Assembly: GCA_019802505.1 (NCBI GenBank)
Contig: JAFMOC010000032.1
Span: 1,703,001-1,767,000, forward strand
Reading direction: 5' to 3'
Length of the DNA: 64,000 bases
Origin: Corydoras sp. C115
Taxonomy: Eukaryota > Chordata > Actinopteri > Siluriformes > Callichthyidae
The number at the start of each line of letters is the position of its first letter. Position 1 is the stretch's first letter. Both the position numbers and the translations under genes were made by a program. Of the stretch, positions 20,512 to 31,660 are shown one piece after another. The notes beneath the pieces were generated by a model. That model did not search any database and had not been told where the DNA came from. It saw only the letters and a program-made list of their open reading frames with translations.

Positions 20512-21585
20512 CACTAGCTTCCCTGGACTCTTGAAATTCTGAGGACAACAGCCCCCCTTTTTTTGAACCATTAAGGGGTCATCAGGCAGCTATTCATATG
20601 CATAACGACCCAAAGCCCATCCACCCCTCTGCCTTACAGGTGAAACGCTAGGTAAAAACTGAACTCAAAGGTAAATTCCCTGAAATTCAGCCTAATGCAA
20701 TGCAGTAACAGACATTCTGCAATGAAAGTTTAGTGTAATTGAACATACTTTCAGTGACTACAAATAAAATGAAACAGATATCTAGACATTCAGAAAGAGT
20801 CCTCAAACTAATTTTACTGCAAACTGTGTTTTTACTTCTAAATGTAGACATACATACATACGGACGTACCTAAGTTTATTTTTAGAAGTCATACTTTATT
20901 TTAGTTTATATTGAAAACACAATAATTCAGTTGCACCTTGATTTTATTTCGCATGCTTGTTTTTTATAGTGTATATATGTTTTTTGCGTGTACATACATT
21001 TTTTTTAATAAAACATACTGATACTGCACTTTAATTTAGTAATATTGAAAACACAATAATATTTCCGTTGCGCTTTGCGCCTCGCTTTGCGCCTCGCTTT
21101 GCGCCTCGCAGCGTCAGCGCGCCGCGGTCACACAGTCAGAGAATTTCACTGATTTGTTGACGGTGCTCAGCGCGCGCGCTAAAACACTTACTGCGACGTG
21201 TATGCCTTCAGTTATAGGTATTATAATAGGTATTATATATCAGGTATTATACAAGCTTTCATAATAAAATGTTTGTTGACATGTGCCCCTAAGTACAGCG
21301 CGCGCATTCTGCCATCATTATAAAAACACTAAAATCATTTCTCAAAACTGACTGTTACATTAGCGCTTAATTCATTCTAAAAATAAAAGCTTTTACTCTG
21401 TCTGAAGAATACAGCGTGCGTTCGTAAGTTACAAAAACTTTAGATAAAGGGGGTTGGGAATTTCTCTAGCGGCGCTCGGGCTCATTTGTGTAACAATGCA
21501 CACTAAGTGGTGCTCTGCAGGGGAGCGGGGGATTTGCGCGCACACACGCACGACGACTATTTTCGTGGTTCCAGGGAAACCAGTG
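20512..21585. mobile_element. non-autonomous piggyBac-like element (1,074 bp)
   Basis: TTAA stands at both borders (20508-20511 and 21586-21589), the target duplication typical of piggyBac. The ends are inverted: CACTAGCTTCCCTGGACTC on the left and, reverse-complemented, CACTGGTTTCCCTGGAACC on the right, 15 of 19 matching. Removing the element and one TTAA rejoins a normal 39-bp minisatellite unit. Inside there is no transposase frame. There are three 12-bp GCGCCTCGCTTT-type repeats near 21075 and several CAGCGCGCGC-type blocks. Class assignment rests on TTAA and the termini only. Confidence 0.72.
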
Positions 21586-21589
21586 TTAA

Positions 21590-21781
21590 ACCAGAGGGCA
21601 GTTTTTCTCCAAAATGCCACTGTACTAATTCAGAGGGCAGTTTTTAGATAAAATTGCAGCTCCCACATAAAATGCCACTGAGATCATTTAAATAACTGTT
21701 TCTGCACTAAATGCCATTGTGTTACTCAGAGGGCAGCTTTTACAGACGGAGAGCCGGTGCCACTTTAAAATGCCAGAATGC
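21590..21781 (-). repeat. inverted minisatellite units, right of the piggyBac-like element
   Basis: About four to five decayed units (CAGAGGGCAG...ATGCCACTG) in the same reversed orientation as 20435-20511. Confidence 0.8.
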
Positions 21782-22245
21782 GAACCCTGGCTTCTTTTAA
21801 ACCAGAAAAGCGAAAATGCTTTCATACTTGTAATCCCCGCAGCGGTGGTGGTTTCGGGTTCTACCCCTGTCCCACAGTTCTCTTTCAGGCTTCAGATCCG
21901 AACCGCATCAGCAGCTGGGCTGCTCTCGGGGGCACTTTGCCATGACGGATGACGAGGTATGGCTGCCGCACCCGTCCATGTGTGCTGTAAAGCTGCGAGG
22001 TGTCATGGTAACACATGCTCCGGCGACGGGAACGTAGGACTGGCACATAGAGGGAATCAGTGTGAAATAGAGCAGCTCCACCGAGATGGCAGCAGGGGGC
22101 AAATGACTCGAGTGCAGGTGTTTCTCTCACTTAACTTCAGCCAGATGTGTTTCTCTCTCTCACCTCCTTATCTTATTTAAAAACAGAGGTACAGCATGGT
22201 TCCAATTCGAACCTGTGATTTAATGATCGGCCTTTTTAATAAATA
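21782..22245. other. unique stretch, no gene seen
   Basis: Frames up to 81 codons, not recognised. Confidence 0.55.
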
Positions 22246-22253
22246 ATGTTCCA

Positions 22254-22474
22254 ATATGGGTGGCACGGTGGCTTGGTGGTTGGCATGTTCTCCTCTTAGC
22301 ACTACGGATTCCTGGTTTGAATCCCAATCTGGGTGGAGTTTCCATGTTCTCCCCGTGTCCGTGTGGGTTTCCACCGGACATGGATCGAGGTCAATGTTCT
22401 CCCCTGGATGGGCATGGGGAACCCCCCCCCCGTGACCCTTGTAGAGGATAAAGCGGACGATAATGGATGGATGG
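22254..22474 (+). mobile_element. internally deleted V-SINE
   Basis: The central and body parts are missing: after TTTCCACCGG it goes to ACATGGATCGAGGTCAATG and then directly to TTCTCCCCTGGATGG. ATGTTCCA flanks it (22246-22253 and 22475-22482). Confidence 0.88.
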
Positions 22475-22510
22475 ATGTTCCAGGATCAATTCATTGTTGT
22501 GTGAGCCGTT

Positions 22511-22866
22511 TCCATCCATCCATCCATCCATCCATCCATCCATCCATCATCTTTTGCTTTATCCTCTGCTAGGGTTGTGTGTGTGTGTGGGGGGGGTTTC
22601 TACATTCCCATCCAGGGGAGAACATTTTAGGTGCTGGGCAGATACCAATCCATTGTTGGGCACACACTTACTCACACAGACAAACACACTCTGTGTGTAT
22701 GGGGCAATTTGGAGAACTCAATTGACCTTGCTCCATGTTTTTGGGACTGTGGGAGGAAACCGGAAAACCTGGAGGAAACCCATGTGGACACGGAGAACAT
22801 GGAAACTCCACCAGATTGGGATTTGAACCGGGAATCCCTAGTGCTGAGAGGAGAACATGCTAACTC
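22511..22866 (-). mobile_element. V-SINE, full length with long tail
   Basis: Eight or so GGAT units at the tail, and a TG/G run inside the tail domain near 22577. Confidence 0.9.
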
Positions 22867-22892
22867 TTGTTATTCATGACACATATATGCAT

Positions 22893-23085
22893 ATACTATA
22901 TAGTGGCACTTTAGATAGGGGCAGTTTGGAGTAGCCATTTCACTTTAACACAATAAATCCAGGTTTTTGGATTGTGGAAGGAAGAAGCCGGATGGTCACA
23001 GGGAAAAGCCACATCGACACAGGGAGAACATGTTAATTCCACCCAGATGGGGATTCGAACCTGCATCCCGAGTACTGAGAGGATC
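22893..23085 (-). mobile_element. V-SINE, older copy
   Basis: Old signature (GGAGTAGCCATTTCACTTTA), central domain and B-box region (GGGGATTCGAACCTGC). Confidence 0.78.
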
Positions 23086-23233
23086 CATAAGAGGTTCATT
23101 TCAAGTGAAAATGCAGTAATCTGTAATCAGCAATCTTCAATACAATAATCTATTGGTTATTCAATAACCCACAATAAATGGCCTCACAATCACACAATAA
23201 ATGGCACAATAAATCACACAATCACACAATAAA

Positions 23234-23505
23234 CACAATAAATGGCCAAAAGTATTTGGACACCCACACATTGCATTTGCAGCAGATTTCATGACATTAC
23301 AATCAGAGTTAGCCCCCCATTGTCGCCGTAACAGCTTATAAAGTATTTTACAAGAATATGGGACTTTTTTTTACAAGCTGTCGGATGAGAGGACCGGCCT
23401 CACAATCACCATTGCGATTCGGCATAATGATGCTCGATGGGGTTGAGGTCAAGGCTTTGTGTGAATTGCTCGAGTTCTTCTACACGGTACTTTCCGGATT
23501 TATCC
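23234..23505 (-). mobile_element. Tc1/mariner-type element, partial
   Basis: Begins with the inverted-repeat end TGGCCAAAAGTATTTGGACA, recognised from a widespread teleost family. At about 23438 the block GATGGGGTTGAGGTCAAGGC is the antisense of the transposase DLNPI region. Several deletions; inactive. Confidence 0.6.
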
Positions 23506-23784
23506 CTTTACTATAAGCTTTGATTCTTTGACGTCATGACCGGAATGCTGAGGGACTGTAAAAAAGAAAGCCTCTCAGATTTCAGCTCATACTAATTGAA
23601 ATGTCAGGTTTGATTTGAGTCTCTAATTTTACGGAGAAGCGACTAGCTGCTGTAATTCGTTATATTTTTTTTTATTATTTCAAATAACGTTCTTGGAGCC
23701 TTAAATAAAAGTCCACAGTATAAATCATGATTGATGCTGATGATATAAAGTCTTTTTGGCTTTGCAATAGTGAAAAACTCCACT

Positions 23785-23786
<2 letters not shown>

Positions 23787-23826
<40 letters not shown>

Positions 23827-24431
23827 ATTTGTGTTCATCTGTGTGCATGCATATTCACATATGATTGTGTGTTCATGTGTGTGTACGCATTTGAGAGTGC
23901 ATGCAGGGGTGTATGTGTGCGTGTGCATGCATGTGTATGTGCTGTGTGTGTGTGAATGTGTGTAAGAGTGCATGGGCAGGTGTGTGCACATACGTGTGTG
24001 TGTGTATGACAGCATGTGTTTGTGAGTGAGTGTAAATGCATGCATTTGTGTGCATGCATGGTTGTGTGTGTGTTTATATATACCTATATGTGTGTGTGTG
24101 TGCATGCATGTGTAGTGCGTGCAGGTGTAAATGTATCAGGATGTCAGCAAGTGTGTGTACGTGTGTGTGCACATGTGTGCGTGGATGGATGTATAAATAC
24201 AAGTGCAGATGTCTGCGTGTGTGCGCGTTTGTGTGTGTGTGTGTGTGGGTGCATGTGTGAATGCATGTGCAGATGTGTGTGTGTGTGTGTGTGCGTTTGT
24301 GTGTGTGTTTGTGGTTGTGTGCATGCGTGCATGTGTAAATGTATCTGCGGATGTCAGCGAGTGTGTGTGCATGTGTGTGTGCACATGTTGTGTGCGTGGA
24401 TGGATGTATAAAGGCAGGTGCAAATGTCTGC

Positions 24432-24474
<43 letters not shown>

Positions 24475-24652
24475 CATGTGTGAATGCATGCATGTGCAGA
24501 TGTCTGTGTGTGTGCGTTTGCAGTTGTGTGCATGCGTGCATGTGTAAATGCATGTGCGGATGTCTGCGCGCATGTGTGTGTGTATGTGAGAATGTGTGCA
24601 TACTTGCGCATACACATGACCGCTCGTGTGACCGAGCGTGTGTGTGTGTGTG
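23787..24652. repeat. long TG-rich alternating purine-pyrimidine block with higher-order repeats
   Basis: About 866 bp built almost wholly of TG, CA, TA and GC steps. A landmark GCGTGGATGGATGTATAAA occurs at 24179 and about 24397, giving a higher-order period near 218 bp. Frames of 60-175 codons on both strands here only reflect the absence of stops in TG/CA repeats. Confidence 0.9.
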
Positions 24653-25237
24653 ATGCTAAGGAAATTACAAACAATGAATTACATTAAGCATCTTTAATTT
24701 AATTAAGTCCACAATGATTCTCAAATTTCGATCTGGACTTTTTCTTGCAAAAGTTTTTCCGCCAGCTCATTATTTCAATATTTCTGCCATACATCCCAAA
24801 TAAGACAAGGGGCCCAGAGGGAGCTCCATTTCCCCCCTAATCTGTTTAGCATTTAGCCATTTGTTTATTCAAGTAAAAGTCATTGTGCCTCACAATTAGT
24901 AAAGCGCCATTATCTCCCATTCACTCCTTCGCTTCATGCTTGCATTCACCGCAATTAAGTTAGGCCCCGGCTGTGCATCGACGTGGCCGTGCATGTTTAA
25001 TTAATAGAGATGGTGCACGGAGACTTACGCGGCTTCTTACCTCCGATGCTGATAACGTGGCTTGGAAATGCAGTTGGCTCCTCGTGAAGCAATCTGGACG
25101 TTTATGACTCCTGTATCAGATTTATTTCAAATCATTTGAACTGCTGCCAAACGGAATTAAGAGGTTTTTGGAGCAAGCTGTTTATTGGCTCATGCACAAC
25201 TTTGTAAATCATGGTAACTCAGATTGAGGCTCCTCCC
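24653..25237. other. unique stretch rich in TAAT-type motifs
   Basis: TTAATTTAATTAAG at about 24694 and TTAATTAA at 24997-25004. Complex, non-repetitive sequence with no open frame of note. It could be a conserved noncoding element, but that needs an alignment. Confidence 0.4.
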
Positions 25238-25875
<638 letters not shown>

Positions 25876-26683
25876 CCACATATACTGTTATTCTATTTTC
25901 TATGACATTAAATTCAGTAAATCTGAACAGCACTCCTGACTGTCTGTGATGTCATCACTAATTCTCATTTGGATGGAATGTTCTGTTTGGTCGGGCCGTG
26001 TGAGTTCAGCTGATTCAGGGCTGTAGCCTTCATTAGCTCAGCCGCACAATTAGCATTATAGCATAAATTAGTTCATCTTGCTTAAGAAGCAACGTCTCCT
26101 CTGTTAGCTCAGCTGTTCCTTAACCTTGAGTTATCTCACTTCTCACCTTTAATGTTCCGGCCCTCATTAGTCCACTCAGCTCCCTCTGCGCTAACGCCTT
26201 GGCTGAATTAATGTTTCCTTATTACAACAATAAAACACGAAAAAAGGCCTCTGAAAAGTTAACGCAGGAGTCCTTGAACTGTTTTGTTTGTTCTTAAAAG
26301 CCTTGAAAGGTTTGCCGAGCGCTTGTTGTGCCGCTGCCGAGCGCTTCCTCATGTCATAAGGTGAACCCAGATGTCTTAAAGTGAGCAAGCTGAAAGGTTA
26401 AACTGTTTAACTTCTCTGCGCTTCAAAGCGGAATAAAAAACGGGAGCTGAATAACTTTTCGGATATTGATTTCGATCTTCTGCTTGCTTCAGGTTTAATG
26501 GCTTTCTCACATAAACCCGGCCCGCTGATTCCCAAACCCGCGTACACTCGTCCGGGTTAATGCTCGGGATAAACACACACTGCGGGAACGCCAATAAACC
26601 GGCATTATTTGGGCTTCATGAAGTTTGCTGTTGATATATATTTTTATTGTATTATTTTTTTAAATAAGCTATGAGTTTGCTTT
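25876..26683. other. unique stretch, no gene seen
   Basis: The words TTAGCTCAGC and CATTAGTC recur around 26030-26180. Short frames only. Confidence 0.55.
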
Positions 26684-26998
26684 AGGAGTAGCAGTTAGTG
26701 TGTCCGCCTCTCAGCGCTGGGAATCCGGGTTCGAATCCCAATCCCAATGTCCCTGCATGGGATTCCTCAGAGTTCTCCAATTCCTCCCACAGTCTAGTAA
26801 CATGGATTCAAGGTGAATTGCCTGCTCCAAATCTAAATACCCCCATTTCCCACATTGTGAATGTCCAACATTGTGGGACAAATAAAGAATTATCTTATCT
26901 TATTTTATGGAGTGTGTCAATAAATTGACGCCCTGTCCTGGGTGTATCTGCCCAGCGCCTGAAACCTTCTACCCTCGATGGGCATGAGGAACCCTCCC
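26684..26998 (+). mobile_element. V-SINE, older copy with an insertion
   Basis: Head with B box GGGTTCGAATCCC, central domain and tail domain are present. About 60 bp of foreign sequence splits it at 26843-26904. Confidence 0.8.
26843..26904 (+). mobile_element. very short LINE 3'-end-like insertion
   Basis: ACATTGTGGGACAAATAAAG followed by ATTATCTTATCTTATTTT resembles the 3' end of teleost LINEs with an ATCTT-repeat tail. It sits inside a V-SINE. Confidence 0.4.
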
Positions 26999-27370
26999 TG
27001 CTAGCCTCGCCTAGATTAAATAATCCCCTTTACTACTCCTTTAAATCCCTTTCAGCTCCTTCATTATTATTATTTTTTTCTGTCAATTGTTGCTACATTG
27101 ATATCGAGAAAATATTATAAGTTAAAGATTGTAGAACAGATTTTTGCAGTTGTCAGCCATTAAAGCCGGCAGGCATTAAGCACCTCCGGTATCAGTGTGT
27201 TGGGTAATTTAAAGATACTTCACTCCATGGTTTCTGAAGCTCCTCCTACAGGCTGGCTTGGCTTGTCTGGCATTTCGTATGTACCATATGTTCAAGCTGC
27301 TTCCACAGGAGCTCAGTATATTACTATAGTCTGTGTCCAGTGATTATATCAGCTTTACAAATAGTTATTG
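26999..27370. other. unique stretch, no gene seen
   Basis: No recognised repeat or frame. Confidence 0.6.
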
Positions 27371-27498
27371 AGATCCAGGTTTGAATCCCAATCTGGGTGG
27401 AGTTTCCTTATTCACCATGTATCTGTGTGGGTTTCCTCTGGGTTCTCCGGGTTCCTCCCACAGCCCAAAAACATGGATCCAAGGTAAATTGGCTGCTC
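27371..27498 (+). mobile_element. V-SINE central fragment
   Basis: From the B box (CAGGTTTGAATCCC) to AATTGGCTGCTCC. It then passes directly into MITE-A. Confidence 0.8.
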
Positions 27499-27842
27499 CT
27501 TCTTGTTCCTGTATCTATTTCCTCCATTTGCAATATAGATGGACTTTGTAGTTGTATAATTACAGACTGTAGAACATCTGTGTTTGTTAGTCCCCTGTTG
27601 GTTCTATGTTCTATTGGTCAGAACACTTCAGTTACACTGCTGGGATAGTACTAATGCACAAACCAAATACTCCCTGCTCTGTGGTGGTTCTATTGGGGTT
27701 CTGACCATTAGAACAGAGTACACAGTATGTACTGTACAACACAAGCAGATGGACTTCAGTCTGGAAGTCCATCTTTATGGTAAGTGGAACTGAGAACGTG
27801 GAGCAAAAAGGGGGCGTGGCCAAACGTCTGACAGGTCCTGTA
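27499..27842 (+). mobile_element. MITE-A, nearly complete
   Basis: The left end is cut into by the SINE fragment. The right end reads AAGGGGGCGTGGCCAAACGT. Internal landmarks are CTGCTCTGTGGTGGTTCTAT and AGATGGACTTCAGTCTGG. Confidence 0.82.
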
Positions 27843-27952
27843 CTAAACCAACCCCAGGCAGTCACATTTTCAGCCGCTTGCTTGGCAGAGGGTATTAAAC
27901 TTTCTTTCAGCATCTTTTCTTCATAATCCCCCAAAAACCTCCAGCTTGGATT

Positions 27953-28290
27953 TGTCTGTCCAATCGTCTTCTGTTCGGTGCCTCTGCTCTTTGGCTCATT
28001 TGAACCTATTCTTTTTATTATCCAGCTTCAGAAAGGGCTTTTTCTCTGACACTCTGAAAGGCCAGCATCCTGGAGGTGTGTGTACACTGTTTATGTTGTG
28101 GCTGCTGTTTCGCGGGTAGCATTTAATGAAGCCGCCAGTTCAGAACCCGTGAGATGTCTGAGTCTCAAACAACAGACTCTGGTGTACTTATCTTCCTGCT
28201 AAGCTGTACGCCGCGGCCTCCCATTTCTATTTCTGTCCTGTTATAGCCTGTTCACGCCATTTTATAACTGGTATTTTGAGAGCGTTCTAA
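27953..28290 (-). pseudogene. Tc1-like transposase remnant
   Basis: Read on the minus strand, this matches the DNA-binding part and the start of the catalytic domain of a very common fish Tc1-like transposase. Pieces such as QEDKYTRVCCLR, LAASLNATRE and KKPFLKLDNKK are visible. A stop codon breaks the frame at 28199-28201, just before QEDK. The catalytic residues and the inverted repeats are absent. In life such a protein would bind inverted-repeat ends and cut at TA. This copy cannot. Confidence 0.75.
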
Positions 28291-28526
28291 GAGCATATGT
28301 ATACAGGCAACTTTTTAGAAGTCATGGTATGCATGAAAAAAAAATCTCACCTTTAATAACAGCAACGTGATATCTGTGGATAGAATAAAAACACTCTGTA
28401 TGATTTGTTCCAGAAATTCTATTGTTCTAGTGTGTGTGTGAGTGACCAAAGTCGCCAACACCTAAAGTTCTGGGGAGCTTCTGCTCCATACTGGCACGAC
28501 TGCAAAGCCATTGGTCAGTTGGAATC
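28291..28526. other. unique stretch, no gene seen
   Basis: Nothing recognised. Confidence 0.6.
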
Positions 28527-28708
28527 CATCCATTATCTTCGGCTTTTTCCTCTGCTAGGATCGTGGTTGCGTTCCCCATGCCCATCCAGGGGAGAATGTT
28601 TCGGGCGCTTGGCAGATACACCCAGGACAGGACGCCAATCCATCACTGGGCAAACACTCACTCACACAAACACACTCTATATGGGGAAATTTGCAGAACT
28701 CTACAAAT
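28527..28708 (-). mobile_element. V-SINE tail half
   Basis: Minus strand from the GGAT tail to AGTGTGTTTGTGTGAG, ending near GGGGAAATTTGCAG. Confidence 0.88.
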
Positions 28709-29279
28709 AGAAATGTGGCACTGTACAGATAAAAATAAAAAAAATTGTTAGTTAAAAAACTAAGAATTAAAGTGATGGTGCATCTGTGTGCAACTTAAAA
28801 ATTCCACAATAAAGAATTTTCGAATTGGCACCGAAATAGAGACGGAAAATAAACCTGGTCCAACCCAGCAGGGTGCGGCCTGCATAATTAAAGAATTTTC
28901 TATTTTAGGTTGATGAATTGAAAATAAAGACTAATTCAAAACTATTAAAAACCCATCTCCTCCGAAGCTGGTGGTTCAGAGTTTGACATATGGCCAGTCA
29001 TTGCTTCTTGCCTGGTGGGATGTTTGAGGCTGATTTATTTCCCTGCTCGTATCCCCCCTGCACCATTCGCTCAACAGTAGCCATTCATTAGGGTGATTTG
29101 ATCCGACCTGATTTGATTCGATCCTCCTCTCTAACCGTCCCGTAAGTCTCCCCTGATCGCTTTATTACGGGGCCTTAGGGGATCGGGGCGGCGGAAACGG
29201 GGGAAGGGAGTGGGATGGAATGCCGAACAAGAACCCGTATGACTTGCCATCTGCTCGAGATCGAGTCAGCACACTGTTC
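28709..29279. other. unique stretch, no gene seen
   Basis: GATTTGATCCGACCTGATTTGATTCGATC shows a local 15-bp direct repeat near 29095. Otherwise nothing. Confidence 0.55.
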
Positions 29280-29344
29280 CCATGGAAGACCCGCGGGATC
29301 GGGGTGTTCACGGATATATTTCCAACTCCAGACCCGTCCTGGAG
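29280..29344 (+). repeat. local triplication, copy 1 (partial)
   Basis: GGGATCGGGGTGTTCACGGA and ATTTCCAACTCCAGACCCGT, shared with 29460-29610 and 29993-30130. Confidence 0.8.
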
Positions 29345-29468
29345 AATTGTTAGTGTGTGCCTAGCGATAGATAGGCACCCTGCTCTGGATACATCTATGC
29401 AGCATCCAAAACGACGGACATGGGGAACCCCCCGCGAACCTAGTGTAGTAATCTAATGAATGGATGGA
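29345..29468 (+). mobile_element. V-SINE tail, diverged
   Basis: GTTAGTGTGTGCCTAGCGATAG through GAATGGATGGA, with many substitutions. Confidence 0.7.
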
Positions 29469-29610
29469 TTTGGTGAGGTTTGGATGACAACGAAATCTTT
29501 GAAAAATGGAAGATGGATCAAGACCTGTGGAATCAGGGTGTTCACGGATACATTTCCAACTCCAGACCAGTCCTGGAGGAGGTGGCCAGCCCTCAGACAG
29601 CCTGTGGATT
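29469..29610 (+). repeat. local triplication, copy 2
   Basis: Starts TTTGGTGAGGTTTGGATGA and includes AAAATGGAAGATGGATCAAG. Confidence 0.85.
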
Positions 29611-29775
29611 GGCTGCTTATTTGCTTATTAAAAGGAGCCGATACTGCAGATACCCAGTCAAGAGGCCTCCCTGGATTACTGTCATTTCCCCAGCACAGCA
29701 TTTTCGAGGCAATAAGGGATACAGGTCTTGCCCAGTGACCCATGGTGGTAACCTTTAGGTAGATATAAGACTTAA

Positions 29776-29868
29776 ACCCCAACTGTTAGTGTGTAATCTT
29801 CCCTGGATGGACATGGAGAACCCTAGTATAGGATTACAAAAAGGAAATATAATGAATGTATGGATTTA
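29776..29868 (+). mobile_element. V-SINE tail, short
   Basis: CTTCCCTGGATGGACATGG to ATGAATGTATGGA. It is followed directly by another tail copy. Confidence 0.65.
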
Positions 29869-30000
29869 GTGATAGATTGGCGCCCTGTCCTGGGTGTATC
29901 TGCCCAGCTCCGGAAACGTTCTCCCCTGGATGGACATGGGGAACCTCCCCCATGACCCAAGTAGAGGATAAAGTGGAAGAAAATGGATGGTTGGATGGAT
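29869..30000 (+). mobile_element. V-SINE tail
   Basis: AGTGATAGATTGGCGCCCTG through ATGGATGGTTGGATGG. Confidence 0.85.
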
Positions 30001-30134
30001 TTGGTGAGGTTTGGATGAAAAATGGAAGATGGATCAAGACCCGAGGGATCGGGGTGTTCATTGATACATTTCCAACTCCAGACCCGTCCTGTAGGAGGCG
30101 GCCAGCTTGCGGACAGCCTGTGGATCATCTGTGT
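30001..30134 (+). repeat. local triplication, copy 3
   Basis: Same start as copy 2 (TTTGGTGAGGTTTGGATGA), with a 19-bp deletion soon after. Confidence 0.85.
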
Positions 30135-30988
30135 ATTTGTCCCGTTCGGAGGCCGTCCTCGGTGCCAGCTGGTCTTTATATCTAAATGCAATTTGGAGGC
30201 AGACAATCGGACGGACTGGCTTGGAGTAACACAATTAAAACCGGATCTCCATGGCGTTTCGCGTCCATGACGCCGGCTATTCTTTCGTCCAATGTGTCGA
30301 GAGCTCATTCTTTTGCACCGCCACCAAATCTGTGCACAGAGCAGATGCTGTTTGTCACAATGAACATGATGGACTAATCAACTAATTATGATTACATCAT
30401 CACTGAAAAGAAATACACATGGTCATACATACGCTTGTCTCCTCTGTTTAGACATAATATGCTGTTTTCCGTTCTGGCAACAATTTAACACAAATTTATT
30501 GGACAGCATGCGCACTCCTCCATGTTTATTCATATGCCTAGTGCATTTTAATATGTCCTGCCATTCCCAATATGCAAAGGTGGCACTGGCGGTTATATCA
30601 GTGGACTTTATCCTAAACGTCCACGTCCAATGGGTGCAAGGTGCCCAAAACTAAAGGGTCCTCATTAAGTTTATTGTTCTTGGAGCTATTAGGCTCATTG
30701 GTACATATTTTAGCTATTTTTACGACATATTTTTACGGATTAAGGTGCATCAGTGTTTACTTGTTGTGTTTACATCTTTACTATGGCAACACTGGGACTA
30801 GTACAAATTGCGCAGCACGAAAGAAACCAATCAGTATGTGAATTCTCGTTCCCTTTGAGAACCAGGTGCACTCTGGTTTTGGCGGATTGCTATTTTGACG
30901 GTGCAGTGAACAATAGTGATCTTGTGTTGATGTCAATGTTATTTCATTTCATTTTAGTTTTTTTTTGTTTTCCCGACTAATCTGCTTC
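30135..30988. other. unique stretch, no gene seen
   Basis: Frames of 63-88 codons, rich in hydrophobic residues at 30388-30841. I cannot link them to any family. A repeat origin is possible. Confidence 0.5.
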
Positions 30989-31128
30989 AGGGTTCCCCAT
31001 GCCTATCCAGAGGGCGCTGTACTGATCCTGGACACCCAGGACAGGGCACCATTCCACACTCACTGACTCACACAGACACACTATATTGGGGCAATTTAGA
31101 GCAGCCAGCCAATATACCTTAAATACAT
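30989..31128 (-). mobile_element. V-SINE fragment, older subfamily
   Basis: Tail domain plus the old signature TTTAGAGCAGCC. Confidence 0.78.
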
Positions 31129-31172
31129 GTTGATTTATCACAGTATCGATCTTAAAAGGTGCTATATAAATT

Positions 31173-31521
31173 CATTCATTCATTCATTATCTTCCGCTTT
31201 ATCCTCTATTAGGGTCGCGGTGGGGTTCCCCATGCCCATCCAGGGGAGAACGTCTTGGCCGCCGGGCAGAGACACCCAGGACAGGGTGCCAACCCATCGC
31301 TGGGCACACACTCACTCACACAAACACACCCTACATGGGGCAATTTGGAGAATTCAATTGACTTCATCCATGTTTTTGGACTGTGGGAGGAAACCGGAGA
31401 ACCCGGAGGAAACCCACACGGACACGGGGAGAACATGAAAACTCCACCCAGATGGGGATTTGAATCGGGAATCCCTAGTGCTGAGAGGCGAACATGCTAA
31501 CAACTAAGCCACCGTGCCGCG
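31173..31521 (-). mobile_element. V-SINE, complete, perfect 12-bp duplication
   Basis: 349 bp, all domains intact. GCTATATAAATT flanks both sides (31161-31172 and 31522-31533). The tail is (GAAT)n, not (GGAT)n. Confidence 0.93.
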
Positions 31522-31557
31522 GCTATATAAATTGAAATTATTATTATTATTATTATT

Positions 31558-31660
31558 TTTGGATACAGACGCAGGGAGAATATAGAAACTCCACCCAGAT
31601 TAGAATTCGAACCTGCATCCCCAGCACTGACAGCTACCCACTAAGCCATTACCACTTTCT
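31558..31660 (-). mobile_element. V-SINE head, older copy
   Basis: Central-domain start and head (CACCCAGATTAGAATTCGAA), diverged. Confidence 0.7.

Noticed and set aside
24016..24674. Frames of 60-175 codons of repeating Cys-Val or His-Thr on both strands
   Set aside because: TG/CA repeats have no stop codons in several frames, and the residues simply mirror the dinucleotides.
29823..30308. 161-codon minus frame
   Set aside because: Made of SINE tail and triplicated repeat read antisense.
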